NCBI GenBank assembly: GCA_019638835.1
Contig: JAHBTC010000007.1
Coordinates: forward strand, 1-47,109
Length of the DNA stretch: 47,109 nt
Origin: Fimbriimonadaceae bacterium
GTDB lineage: Bacteria > Armatimonadota > Fimbriimonadia > Fimbriimonadales > Fimbriimonadaceae
Reading direction: 5' to 3'
Numbering within the stretch: position 1 is the stretch's first letter; each line of letters opens with the position of its first letter. Of the stretch, positions 8,196 to 15,607 are shown in pieces. Both the position numbers and the translations under genes were made by a program. The notes below the pieces were generated by a model that made no database searches, was not told the origin of the DNA, and worked only from the letters and a program-made list of their open reading frames with translations.

Positions 8196-8213
8196 AAACG
8201 TCTAATCACCATA

Positions 8214-8657
8214 ATGAAAAACATGAGCAGACTTGTGGCACTGACCCTCGTGGCGGTCGCGGTTGCTGGTTGCTCAAAACCGGCACCAACCGCATCACGC
8301 GTCCCAGTTAAGCCAGACCCTTCGGTTGTGGCGCCTACAGCAGAAGAAATTTACGTGGGAACATGGAAAGCCGACCCGGACCGAATCCTGAAGGACTCGA
8401 AAGGCAACGACGTGAGAATGTCCAGTGGACTTTCAGAGTTCCTTGGAAAGCCAGAATTAATCCTTCGCGATGATATGACGTTCCGCCTTTCTGAGTTCAA
8501 GGGAGATAACAAACCGGGAAAATGGAAAGTTGAGGGCGACGGAATCGTCTTGAAGTTTGATGGGGATATGCCGCCAGCCCGCTACGACCGCGCCGATGGC
8601 GGAGATTCCCTCCGGAACGCCGAACTCAACATGCTTTTCCGTCGCGAGAAGATTTAG
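8214..8657 (+). CDS. Small lipoprotein of unknown function
   Basis: 147 residues. The N-terminus is a classical lipoprotein signal peptide with lipobox VAGC (Cys about residue 20), followed by a Pro/Ala/Thr-rich stretch. The remainder (YVGTWKADPDRIL..., DDMTFRLSEF, GKWKVEGDGIVLKF) resembles the short beta-rich modules that begin with GTW and describe lipocalin-like or membrane-exported lipoproteins. No exact family is claimed. An alternative start is the Met four codons downstream. It is probably co-transcribed with the genes on either side. Confidence 0.8.
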   Translation: MKNMSRLVALTLVAVAVAGCSKPAPTASRVPVKPDPSVVAPTAEEIYVGTWKADPDRILKDSKGNDVRMSSGLSEFLGKPELILRDDMTFRLSEFKGDNKPGKWKVEGDGIVLKFDGDMPPARYDRADGGDSLRNAELNMLFRREKI

Positions 8658-8683
8658 CGACTCTTCGCGCTAGAATTGAGGGC

Positions 8684-9361
8684 ATGGCGGACCAATCTCT
8701 TTGGCCCTGCGTAAGCCTGACTTACGACGGGGCGTTGTTGGGCCACCTGGAAACGGTCGTTCCCGATCTGGACTCACGAGGACTACGCGGAACGTTCTTT
8801 GGCACGCCTACGAATCTCCTTGATCGGATTCATGCGTGGCGAGACGCACGCACAAACGGGCATGAAATTGGGTATGGCACACTCTTGGATGCCGGTCCCC
8901 TTGATCAATGGGACGGAGACATGATTCGGGAGCAGGTGGACGATGGGCAACATCTCTTGGTTGACGTGCTCAGCCTCAAGTATCAGCCGTCGGTTGCATT
9001 ACCTTGGGACGCCGGAATGGTTCGAGATCTGGCAGGGGAAGGCGTTGCCGTACGCGCCGGCGCAACCGGATTGAATCGTGAAGGCCATACGCGACTAGAT
9101 GCGGTGCGTATCATTCCGGCTACGAATGCATCCGGACTCGAGTTGGTGGATTATCTCGCGAGCGCGAAAAACGAGAACGCGTGGATCGTGTTTGCGTTCA
9201 AAGGGATCGGTGAAGGTGAAGATGCAATTGATCTCGCGAGTCATCGGCGACTCTTAGACGAACTTGCAAGATTGTCAGATCAGGTGCCCGTTCGCACGTT
9301 CGGCGAACAGAGTTCGAGGCTGCAACTAGTTTCTAACACGAGAAATCCACGCCTTGTCTGA
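8684..9361 (+). CDS. NodB-like (polysaccharide deacetylase fold) protein with lost metal ligands
   Basis: 225 residues. The first 65 residues align by eye with the NodB homology domain: VSLTYDGALLGHLETVVPDL, then GLRGTFFGTP, then NGHEIGYGTLLD. In active carbohydrate esterase family 4 enzymes the first motif is T-F/Y-D-D-G and the second is H-T/S-x-x-H. Here the second Asp is Gly and both His of the second motif are missing (G-T-L-L-D). The late part (VPVRTFGEQSSRL) is also consistent with the family's final strand. It probably keeps the fold but not the canonical Zn-dependent deacetylation chemistry. There is no signal peptide, so a cytoplasmic location is likely. A GAGG ribosome binding site precedes the ATG. 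Confidence 0.72.
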   Translation: MADQSLWPCVSLTYDGALLGHLETVVPDLDSRGLRGTFFGTPTNLLDRIHAWRDARTNGHEIGYGTLLDAGPLDQWDGDMIREQVDDGQHLLVDVLSLKYQPSVALPWDAGMVRDLAGEGVAVRAGATGLNREGHTRLDAVRIIPATNASGLELVDYLASAKNENAWIVFAFKGIGEGEDAIDLASHRRLLDELARLSDQVPVRTFGEQSSRLQLVSNTRNPRLV

Positions 9362-9385
9362 CCGGTTTCGCGTCACAATAAGGCC

Positions 9386-11476
9386 GTGAGGTCCTTTCTC
9401 TGGTTGGCGAGCGTAGAGCCTGGGGTTCCGACGAGAGAGGAATACCTTCATATTTCGGGCCCTGAGAAGGTCGCTTTTTATGTCCTGATGGCCGTCAGCG
9501 TAGCGATCTTGCTCGCACAAGTGATCCGTCGGATCGCGTTGTGGCGAAGCGGTAAGCCTCCCACATGGAAGCCTGATCCCATCGGCAGCATTGCCAAGTA
9601 CGTGTTGGGACAGCGCAAAGTGCAGTCCAGTCGCCCAAAGTCCGGAGCACCCATGCACCTAATGATTTTTTACGGGTTCATGGCGTTGTTTTTGGCGACA
9701 ACATTACTGGCGATATCTTCGTACGGCTATCTCGTTGGGTTGCCACGCTTCCACCAAGGCAACTATTATTTGCTTTACGAGGCAACATTCGATGCGCTCG
9801 GATTATTGTTTCTGGTTGGCATCGTGTGGGCCGGGATTCGGCGGGCGGCACTGATTGAAGCCGAAAGGCAGAATCCTGAGGCCAAAGTCAATCCAAACCC
9901 TCTTTCACACCGGCCCTCGGATTGGGCCGTACTTGGCCTGCTTTTCGTATTAGGTTTGACGGGCTACATTCTCGAAGCCGCTCGGATCGCGGTCAATCCG
10001 AAGCCTTGGGATCACTACTCATTCGTGGGATGGACTTTGGCGGCGGTTGTTCCCGCCTCCTTCGGGCCAGAGGGATACAAGGCAATCTGGTGGTTCCATG
10101 CTTTTCTCGTCGCCGTGCTCTTCGCTACTTTGCCCTTGATGCGGATCAAGCACATCGTTACGGCGACACTCGCGGTTGCAGGTGCGAAGACAGACCCTAA
10201 TATGGGGCGCCTCGTGCCGATTCGAATGGAGGAAGTTGAGGAGACGGGTCAGATTGGCGTCAATGACACCAAGCAGTTCACTTCCTGGCACCTCATGTCG
10301 CTTGACGCGTGTATGGAATGCGGCCGATGTACGGAAGTCTGCCCCGCGCACAACGTTGGCAAAGTCTTGAACCCTAAGCGCGTGGTACAGGACACGCTTG
10401 GCGCGCATCTGGCCGGGGGGTCTGAAGTCATTGAACGTGTTACTGAGGAAGCTCTTTGGGAGTGCACGACGTGCAATGCGTGTGTCGAAGCCTGCCCAGT
10501 CCTAATCAAGCATGTAGACATGATCGTGGACATGCGCCGCAACCTTGTTGCAGAAGGAAAGCTCAGTGGTAGCGGAGCGACCCTCCTCCGGCAACTGGGA
10601 AGCACGGGAAATGCCTGGGGAGCGCAAAGCAGCCAGCGAGAAGACTGGATGAAAGGTCTCGACATTCCGCTGTGCCGGGATGGGAAGCCGTTCGAGTATC
10701 TGTTCTGGGTGGGTTGTGCTGGAGCGACAGATCCCCTCGGCATGAAGACGACGAAGGCGTTTGCTGCATTGTTGAGGAAGGCCAACGTCTCCTTCGCATG
10801 TCTTGGTTCGGAAGAGAGTTGTACGGGCGACCCCGCAAGGCGACTGGGTGATGAATTCACGTTCCAAGCAAGTGCAGAAATGAACCTGGCCGCATTCAAG
10901 AAATACGGGGTGAAGAAGGTGGTGACGGCTTGTCCTCACTGCCTGAACACCCTGCGGAACGAGTACGGCGATTTCGGCGACGAACTTGAGGTCTTCCACC
11001 ACACTGAACTTCTCTCAGAACTTGTAGGGCAGGGTCTCCTCCGTGGTGCGCAACCTGCCGCCGGGCACGTGACCTACCACGATCCTTGTTACTTGGCGCG
11101 AGTCAACAACACGAGCGACCCGCCACGATCCCTTGTGGGGGATGACACCGACTTTGACAAGAACGGCCCGGCCCTACTTGATGAGGCGGCAAGGCCACCG
11201 TATCCGCTGCGCGTTCTCGCGGAACCGAAGCAGCACGCCCGGAAGACACTTTGCTGTGGCGCAGGAGGGGGACGCATGTGGATGGATGAAGAACCTGACC
11301 AGCGTCCAAGTAGCCGTCGTCTCGACCAATTGGTGGAGACTGGTGCCGAGACGATTGCGGTTGCCTGCCCGTTCTGTCGAATCATGTTGGATGCAGGGAT
11401 GAAGCAACGATCCGATGCGGACCACATTCGGCTCGTCGATCTCGCGGAGATGATGCAGGAGGCGAATGCCGAATGA
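9386..11476 (+). CDS. Membrane iron-sulfur quinone oxidoreductase with CCG domains (EtfD/FadF-like)
   Basis: 696 residues with a GTG start. The N-terminal 270 residues hold about five to six membrane helices of the nitrate-reductase-gamma/HdrE type. Next come two 4Fe-4S motifs, CMECGRCTEVCP (near 310) and CTTCNACVEACP (near 360), then two cysteine-rich CCG domains: GCAGATDP (near 442) with TACPHC, and HDPCYL with LCCGAGGGRMW (near 620) and ACPFC. This architecture matches membrane EtfD/FadF proteins, proposed to pass electrons from electron-transfer flavoprotein (acyl-CoA dehydrogenases) to menaquinone. Related heterodisulfide-reductase-like enzymes use other donors, and no etfAB is visible here. 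The neighbouring acpS, overlapping by ATGA, is consistent with lipid metabolism. Confidence 0.87.
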   Translation: MRSFLWLASVEPGVPTREEYLHISGPEKVAFYVLMAVSVAILLAQVIRRIALWRSGKPPTWKPDPIGSIAKYVLGQRKVQSSRPKSGAPMHLMIFYGFMALFLATTLLAISSYGYLVGLPRFHQGNYYLLYEATFDALGLLFLVGIVWAGIRRAALIEAERQNPEAKVNPNPLSHRPSDWAVLGLLFVLGLTGYILEAARIAVNPKPWDHYSFVGWTLAAVVPASFGPEGYKAIWWFHAFLVAVLFATLPLMRIKHIVTATLAVAGAKTDPNMGRLVPIRMEEVEETGQIGVNDTKQFTSWHLMSLDACMECGRCTEVCPAHNVGKVLNPKRVVQDTLGAHLAGGSEVIERVTEEALWECTTCNACVEACPVLIKHVDMIVDMRRNLVAEGKLSGSGATLLRQLGSTGNAWGAQSSQREDWMKGLDIPLCRDGKPFEYLFWVGCAGATDPLGMKTTKAFAALLRKANVSFACLGSEESCTGDPARRLGDEFTFQASAEMNLAAFKKYGVKKVVTACPHCLNTLRNEYGDFGDELEVFHHTELLSELVGQGLLRGAQPAAGHVTYHDPCYLARVNNTSDPPRSLVGDDTDFDKNGPALLDEAARPPYPLRVLAEPKQHARKTLCCGAGGGRMWMDEEPDQRPSSRRLDQLVETGAETIAVACPFCRIMLDAGMKQRSDADHIRLVDLAEMMQEANAE

Positions 11477-11814
11477 GTGTGAAGAACATCGGGCTTGATG
11501 TTGTCGAAGTAAAACGAATTGCGAACGCGATGTTGAAGCCCCGATTTGTGGAGAAGATTCTGCACCAGGATGAGCGCGTGGCACCGCTTGATCCCGCTCA
11601 TGTTGCGGGGAGGTGGGCGGCGAAAGAAGCAATTGCGAAAGCCCTTGGCACCAAACCTCGGTGGCACGACGTGATTATCACCAATGACCACTCTGGTGCG
11701 CCGGTCGCGCACGTTGCGCCCGATCGAATGCCGCCTGGCACAAAAGTCATGCTCTCTATCTCACACGAACGGAACATTGCCGCCGCCGTGGCCCTATTGG
11801 TCGAGTCACGTTAG
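11473..11814 (+). CDS. acpS: Holo-[acyl-carrier-protein] synthase
   Basis: 113 residues, the usual AcpS length being about 120. It transfers the 4'-phosphopantetheine arm of CoA to a serine of acyl carrier protein. The diagnostic parts are IGLDVVEVKRIA at the N-terminus, which holds the Mg-binding Asp, and AGRWAAKEAIAKALG in the middle, which holds the conserved Glu. A later SISHERNIAAAVAL block closes the fold. Its ATG overlaps the stop of the upstream oxidoreductase (ATGA), so they share a transcript. Confidence 0.94.
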   Translation: MSVKNIGLDVVEVKRIANAMLKPRFVEKILHQDERVAPLDPAHVAGRWAAKEAIAKALGTKPRWHDVIITNDHSGAPVAHVAPDRMPPGTKVMLSISHERNIAAAVALLVESR

Positions 11815-11817
11815 GCC

Positions 11818-11836
11818 CTTAATCTTTTCTTAACAT
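11818..11836 (+). promoter_or_regulatory. Candidate PHO-box-like direct repeat upstream of pstS
   Basis: Two 8-bp repeats, CTTAATCT and CTTAACAT, are separated by TTT, giving an 11-bp period. The pattern is close to the cyanobacterial PHO box (tandem Py-TTAA-Py-Py-T/A units with 3-bp spacers), bound by an OmpR-type response regulator. It begins four bases after the acpS stop and ends 32 bp before the pstS start. No third unit is visible. The role in phosphate control is inferred from position. Confidence 0.45.
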
Positions 11837-11868
11837 TCCGACGACGAAACTTGGCTTGGAGCGCGACA

Positions 11869-12945
11869 ATGCGAACGATTTGGATCACTCTGGCGATGTC
11901 TTTGACGACAGGATTAGTTCTTACTTCCTGTACTCCTTCCACTGACGGCGATACGACGCCGACCACGACTTCAGACTCGACGGAATCCGGGGCAAACGCT
12001 TCTGCGGGCACCATGCCTTCGGGATTGACGGGCGAGATCAAGATTGACGGTAGCTCGACGGTTTATCCCGTCATGGAAGCGCTAGTGGACCCGAACGGTG
12101 AGTTCGGGAAAGCGAATACAGGTCTTCAGATCGTCGTCGGCTCCTCCGGTACGGGCGCCGGCATGGAAAAGTTTGCGCGAGGAGAATCGGATATCGCGAC
12201 GGCAAGTCGTCCGATCAAGGACAGTGAGATTGAAGCGCTCAAGGCCGCCAATATTGAGTTTGTCGAGATTCCGGTCGCATTCGATGGCCTGACTGTCGTG
12301 GTGAACAAAGAGAACACCTGGGTCAAACAGATGACCGTTGATCAACTGAAGGCCGTTTGGAATAAGGACAGCAAGATCGCAAACTGGAAGGAGATTGACC
12401 CGTCGTTCCCGGACATGAAACTCGGCCTATATGGACCGACGGATGCCCACGGTACGTATGAGTTCTTCAACGAAACGATCAACGGCGACGCCGACAACAC
12501 CCGACCCGACTATCAAGCTACGGCCGACTATTCAACGATGGTTCCTGGAATTGAGGGAGACAAGGGCGCAATGGGCTATCTCGGTCTTGCTTACTTTGAG
12601 CAGAACAAGGACAAGATGATGGCCGTCCCGATCGTGGCTCCCGATGGCACTCCAGTAACGCCGAGCCTCGATACGGTGCGCAATGGCACCTACCTTCCGC
12701 TGAGCCGACCGCTCATTCTCTACGTGAACAAGAAGAGTCTAGACAAACCCGAAGTCAAGGCGTTCTTAATGTACGTACTCAAGATGGGTGGCCCTATGGT
12801 TCAAGAAACAGGCTATGTGCCTCTTCCTGATGCGGTCGCGGCCACTGCGTGGGATCGTGTGGAAAAGGGGTTGATTGGTAGCGTTCTGAAGAACTTCAAG
12901 CCGGGCGATTCGATGGAAGACGCCATGGCAATGGAGTCAAACTAA
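11869..12945 (+). CDS. pstS: Phosphate ABC transporter substrate-binding lipoprotein PstS
   Basis: 358 residues from the ATG at 11869, preceded by GGAG eight bases upstream. A TTG 18 bases earlier is less likely. The signal peptide ends in a lipobox (VLTSC), followed by a Thr/Ser/Asp-rich tether. The binding domain starts GEIKIDGSSTVYPVMEAL and includes GSSGTGAGMEKFARGESDIA, the phosphate-binding loop region typical of PstS. It delivers periplasmic phosphate to PstC/PstA. Four bases separate it from pstC. Closely related sulfate or tungstate binders have different signatures, so phosphate is the confident call. Confidence 0.94.
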   Translation: MRTIWITLAMSLTTGLVLTSCTPSTDGDTTPTTTSDSTESGANASAGTMPSGLTGEIKIDGSSTVYPVMEALVDPNGEFGKANTGLQIVVGSSGTGAGMEKFARGESDIATASRPIKDSEIEALKAANIEFVEIPVAFDGLTVVVNKENTWVKQMTVDQLKAVWNKDSKIANWKEIDPSFPDMKLGLYGPTDAHGTYEFFNETINGDADNTRPDYQATADYSTMVPGIEGDKGAMGYLGLAYFEQNKDKMMAVPIVAPDGTPVTPSLDTVRNGTYLPLSRPLILYVNKKSLDKPEVKAFLMYVLKMGGPMVQETGYVPLPDAVAATAWDRVEKGLIGSVLKNFKPGDSMEDAMAMESN

Positions 12946-12949
12946 ACGT

Positions 12950-13885
12950 ATGGCGGCGGGTCGAACTTCGGAGAACGTTAGTTCGACCCACAACCTACGT
13001 CGAAAGGCCAGTGGGCCAGGAGTGGCGGACCGCGCGATGCTGTCCGTCACTTTCGTTTCTGCTGCCCTCTCCATAATCACCACGATCGCGATTGTGGTCA
13101 TCTTGTTTTCCCAGTCAGCACCGTTTTTCCAGCAGGTGCCCGTCACCGACTTCTTCTTTGGGATGGAATGGAATCCGGCGTCCAAGAAGTACGGCGTAGT
13201 TCCGCTTGCCGTAGCCACGTTGATCATCACGATCGGATCGGCATGTGTCTCGGTGCCTCTCGGAACGCTGGTTGGCATTTACCTGGCCGAGTACGCGTCG
13301 CCCCGGATTCGCGGCATTCTCAAGCCGGCTTTAGAGCTACTCGCGGGCGTACCAACCGTCGTCTACGGCTACTTTGCATTGACAACGGTTACTCCTCTGA
13401 TCAAGATGATTTTCCCAGAAGCGCAGACTTTCAACATGCTTTCCGGCGCGATTGTCGTGGGCATCATGACATTGCCACTCGTCAGTTCTCTTTGTGAGGA
13501 TGCAATTTCCGCCGTTCCACGGTCTATGCGTGAGGGCGCATTTGCCATGGGCTCTACGAAGTTCGAGACGATTCGCTTGGTCGTCATTCCTTCGGCGCTC
13601 AGCGGGATCGTAGCCAGCTTCATTCTTGCAATTTCCCGTGCTGTGGGTGAGGTGATGGCGGTCGCAATGGCGGCAGGCTTGAACCCGAAGTTCACTTTGA
13701 ACCCGCTTGAGGGTTCGATGACGATGACCGCCATGATCGTGAATACGAGCAAGGGGGATGTCGCTCGGGGGACGATTACATACCAGAGCATTTTTGCCGT
13801 CGCACTTGCTCTGTTCCTCATCACACTGACGCTCAACATGATTGCGAACTTTCTGGTTCGCAAGTATCGGCGAGGCTACTCATGA
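12950..13885 (+). CDS. pstC: Phosphate ABC transporter permease PstC
   Basis: 311 residues with six predicted membrane helices. The N-terminal hydrophilic segment runs about 30 residues. The phrases GVVPLAVATLIITIGSACVSVPLGTLVGIYLAEYAS and LLAGVPTVVYGYFAL are characteristic of PstC/PstA. The permease EAA-like loop (MREGAFAMGSTKFETIRLVV) that docks the ATPase is intact. This indicates that an ATP-binding PstB must exist although none is adjacent. The stop overlaps the pstA start (ATGA). Confidence 0.94.
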   Translation: MAAGRTSENVSSTHNLRRKASGPGVADRAMLSVTFVSAALSIITTIAIVVILFSQSAPFFQQVPVTDFFFGMEWNPASKKYGVVPLAVATLIITIGSACVSVPLGTLVGIYLAEYASPRIRGILKPALELLAGVPTVVYGYFALTTVTPLIKMIFPEAQTFNMLSGAIVVGIMTLPLVSSLCEDAISAVPRSMREGAFAMGSTKFETIRLVVIPSALSGIVASFILAISRAVGEVMAVAMAAGLNPKFTLNPLEGSMTMTAMIVNTSKGDVARGTITYQSIFAVALALFLITLTLNMIANFLVRKYRRGYS

Positions 13886-14784
13886 GTCAGTTTTCGACGC
13901 CGCAGGCCCTCGCCCATATCCGCAGACGCAAACGCAAAGACTCGTTCTTCATGGTGCTTATGGGCGGTGCCAGTCTGCTCGCGATCTTGATCCTTTGTAC
14001 GCTTCTCTTCAAGATCGGAGCGGAAGGGATGGAGTTCCTCAAGCCAAATCTGTTTCAAAACTTTCCCGGGAGCCGACCGTCAACTTCCGGAATAAAGCAC
14101 GCGATCTTCGGCACGATCTACTTGATGATCCTGACCCTCTTGTTGACCGTGCCTCTCGGGGTGTTTGCGGCTCTATATCTTGAGGAGTTCCAGACTCGCA
14201 AGAACTGGTTCACGAACCTTATCAACCTCAATTTGGCGAACCTGAGCGGAGTGCCTTCCATTGTCTATGGCATGCTTGGACTCGCGATTTTTGTGCCGTT
14301 CGTCGCGCAACTTGCGGGCGACCCGATGAAAGGCAAAACGCTCCTCGCGGGGTCAATGACCATGGCAATCTTAGTCTTGCCGGTAGTCATTCTTGTCTCT
14401 CAGGAGGCCCTCAAAGCGGTTCCGAAGGCGTATCGAGACGGTTCACTGGCGATGGGCGCAACTCGGTGGCAAACGATTCGGCGCGTCGTCCTCCCGAGCG
14501 CGATGCCGGGAATCCTTACCGGCGTGATTTTGTCGGCCAGCCGAGCGATCGGTGAGACTGCCCCACTCATTGTTGTGGGGGCGGCCACTCTCGTAAACTT
14601 CGTTCCTCAGGGCGTATTTGATAGTTACGGAGTTATCCCACTTCAGATTTTTGATTGGAGCCAGAGGCCGCAAGAGGACTTCAAAAGCCTTGCGGCGAGT
14701 ACGATTATCGTGCTGATGACGCTCCTGATCCTTCTCAATAGCGCGGCACTCATTCTCCGTGCCCGCAACGCCAAGCGAGTGTGA
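13882..14784 (+). CDS. pstA: Phosphate ABC transporter permease PstA
   Basis: 300 residues. Six membrane helices follow a basic N-terminus (HIRRRKRKDS). Typical parts are GVFAALYLEEF, LSGVPSIVYGMLGLAIF, and the ATPase-docking loop AYRDGSLAMGATRWQTIRRVVLPSA. It pairs with PstC to form the channel. In most bacteria pstB and phoU follow; here the next gene is a methyltransferase whose start overlaps the pstA stop (TGATG). Confidence 0.94.
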   Translation: MSQFSTPQALAHIRRRKRKDSFFMVLMGGASLLAILILCTLLFKIGAEGMEFLKPNLFQNFPGSRPSTSGIKHAIFGTIYLMILTLLLTVPLGVFAALYLEEFQTRKNWFTNLINLNLANLSGVPSIVYGMLGLAIFVPFVAQLAGDPMKGKTLLAGSMTMAILVLPVVILVSQEALKAVPKAYRDGSLAMGATRWQTIRRVVLPSAMPGILTGVILSASRAIGETAPLIVVGAATLVNFVPQGVFDSYGVIPLQIFDWSQRPQEDFKSLAASTIIVLMTLLILLNSAALILRARNAKRV

Positions 14785-15524
14785 TGCCCAGTTTCGGCAA
14801 GTTAGCTCGGCACTACGACCGCTTGATGCACAACGTGCCGTACGCGATGTGGGCGAGCTATTACCAGTTGATTCTTGCCAGCATCGAACACGACCCGGAC
14901 TCGGTGCTTGACGTTTGTTGCGGGACTGGCACGGTGGCAGAAATCATGTCCCAGAACGGATTCCATGCCGCAGGCGTTGATCTGAGCCCGGAGATGATTC
15001 GGGAGGCGCGCCGCAAAGCCATTGAGAAGGACTTAGAGATTGACTACTTTGTCGCGGACGTGACAACGATGGAGTTGGGGAAGCAGTTCGATAGCGCCTA
15101 CTCGTTTTTCGATAGCCTCAACTACATCACTACGCCCGAGGGTCTTCACGCGGCGGTTCAGCGAACGGCCGCTCACCTCAATCGAGGGGGCAGTTTCGTG
15201 TTTGATCTCAATACCGAGTTCGCTTTCCAGGAGCAAATGTTTGATCAGCGAGAGGTTCATCCCAATCGTCGCCTGCGTTACGAATGGACCGGAACGTACG
15301 ACCCTGAAAGTCGTCTGATTTGCGTTCGGATGGAATTCTGGACGAAGGAGGGGGAACAGTTCGTGGAAGAGCATCACCAACGGGCGCATCCGCATGACGA
15401 GGTGCTGACGGCCCTCCGCGATGCCGGGTTCCGGCACATCTCCGCGTTCGACGCCTATACGATGAACCCGCCTCGCGCGCGAAGCGATCGGCTGCACTAT
15501 GTGGCTTGGGGATTGGGGGAGTAG
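14784..15524 (+). CDS. Class I SAM-dependent methyltransferase
   Basis: 246 residues from the ATG at 14784; a GTG one codon earlier is equally possible. The Rossmann-type SAM-binding motif is SVLDVCCGTGTVAEIM (residues about 40-55), followed by an acidic loop VDLSPEM and the motif YFVADVTTMEL. The family includes ubiquinone/menaquinone methyltransferase relatives and many small-molecule or protein enzymes; the substrate cannot be told. It is translationally coupled to pstA, so expression with the phosphate uptake genes is likely, but no functional link is established. Confidence 0.88.
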   Translation: MPSFGKLARHYDRLMHNVPYAMWASYYQLILASIEHDPDSVLDVCCGTGTVAEIMSQNGFHAAGVDLSPEMIREARRKAIEKDLEIDYFVADVTTMELGKQFDSAYSFFDSLNYITTPEGLHAAVQRTAAHLNRGGSFVFDLNTEFAFQEQMFDQREVHPNRRLRYEWTGTYDPESRLICVRMEFWTKEGEQFVEEHHQRAHPHDEVLTALRDAGFRHISAFDAYTMNPPRARSDRLHYVAWGLGE

Positions 15525-15607
15525 TCGCTGTACCTTCCTTTGTTCCTGTACCTATGCCAAGAAATCAGACTTGACTGAACGCGTTTTATTGAGAGGACTA
15601 AACTGAA

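Noticed and set aside
15528-15553. CTGTACCT direct repeat before the 654-residue protein gene
   Set aside because: Two 8-base copies with an 18-bp period are noted, but the repeat is too short and there is no supporting promoter.
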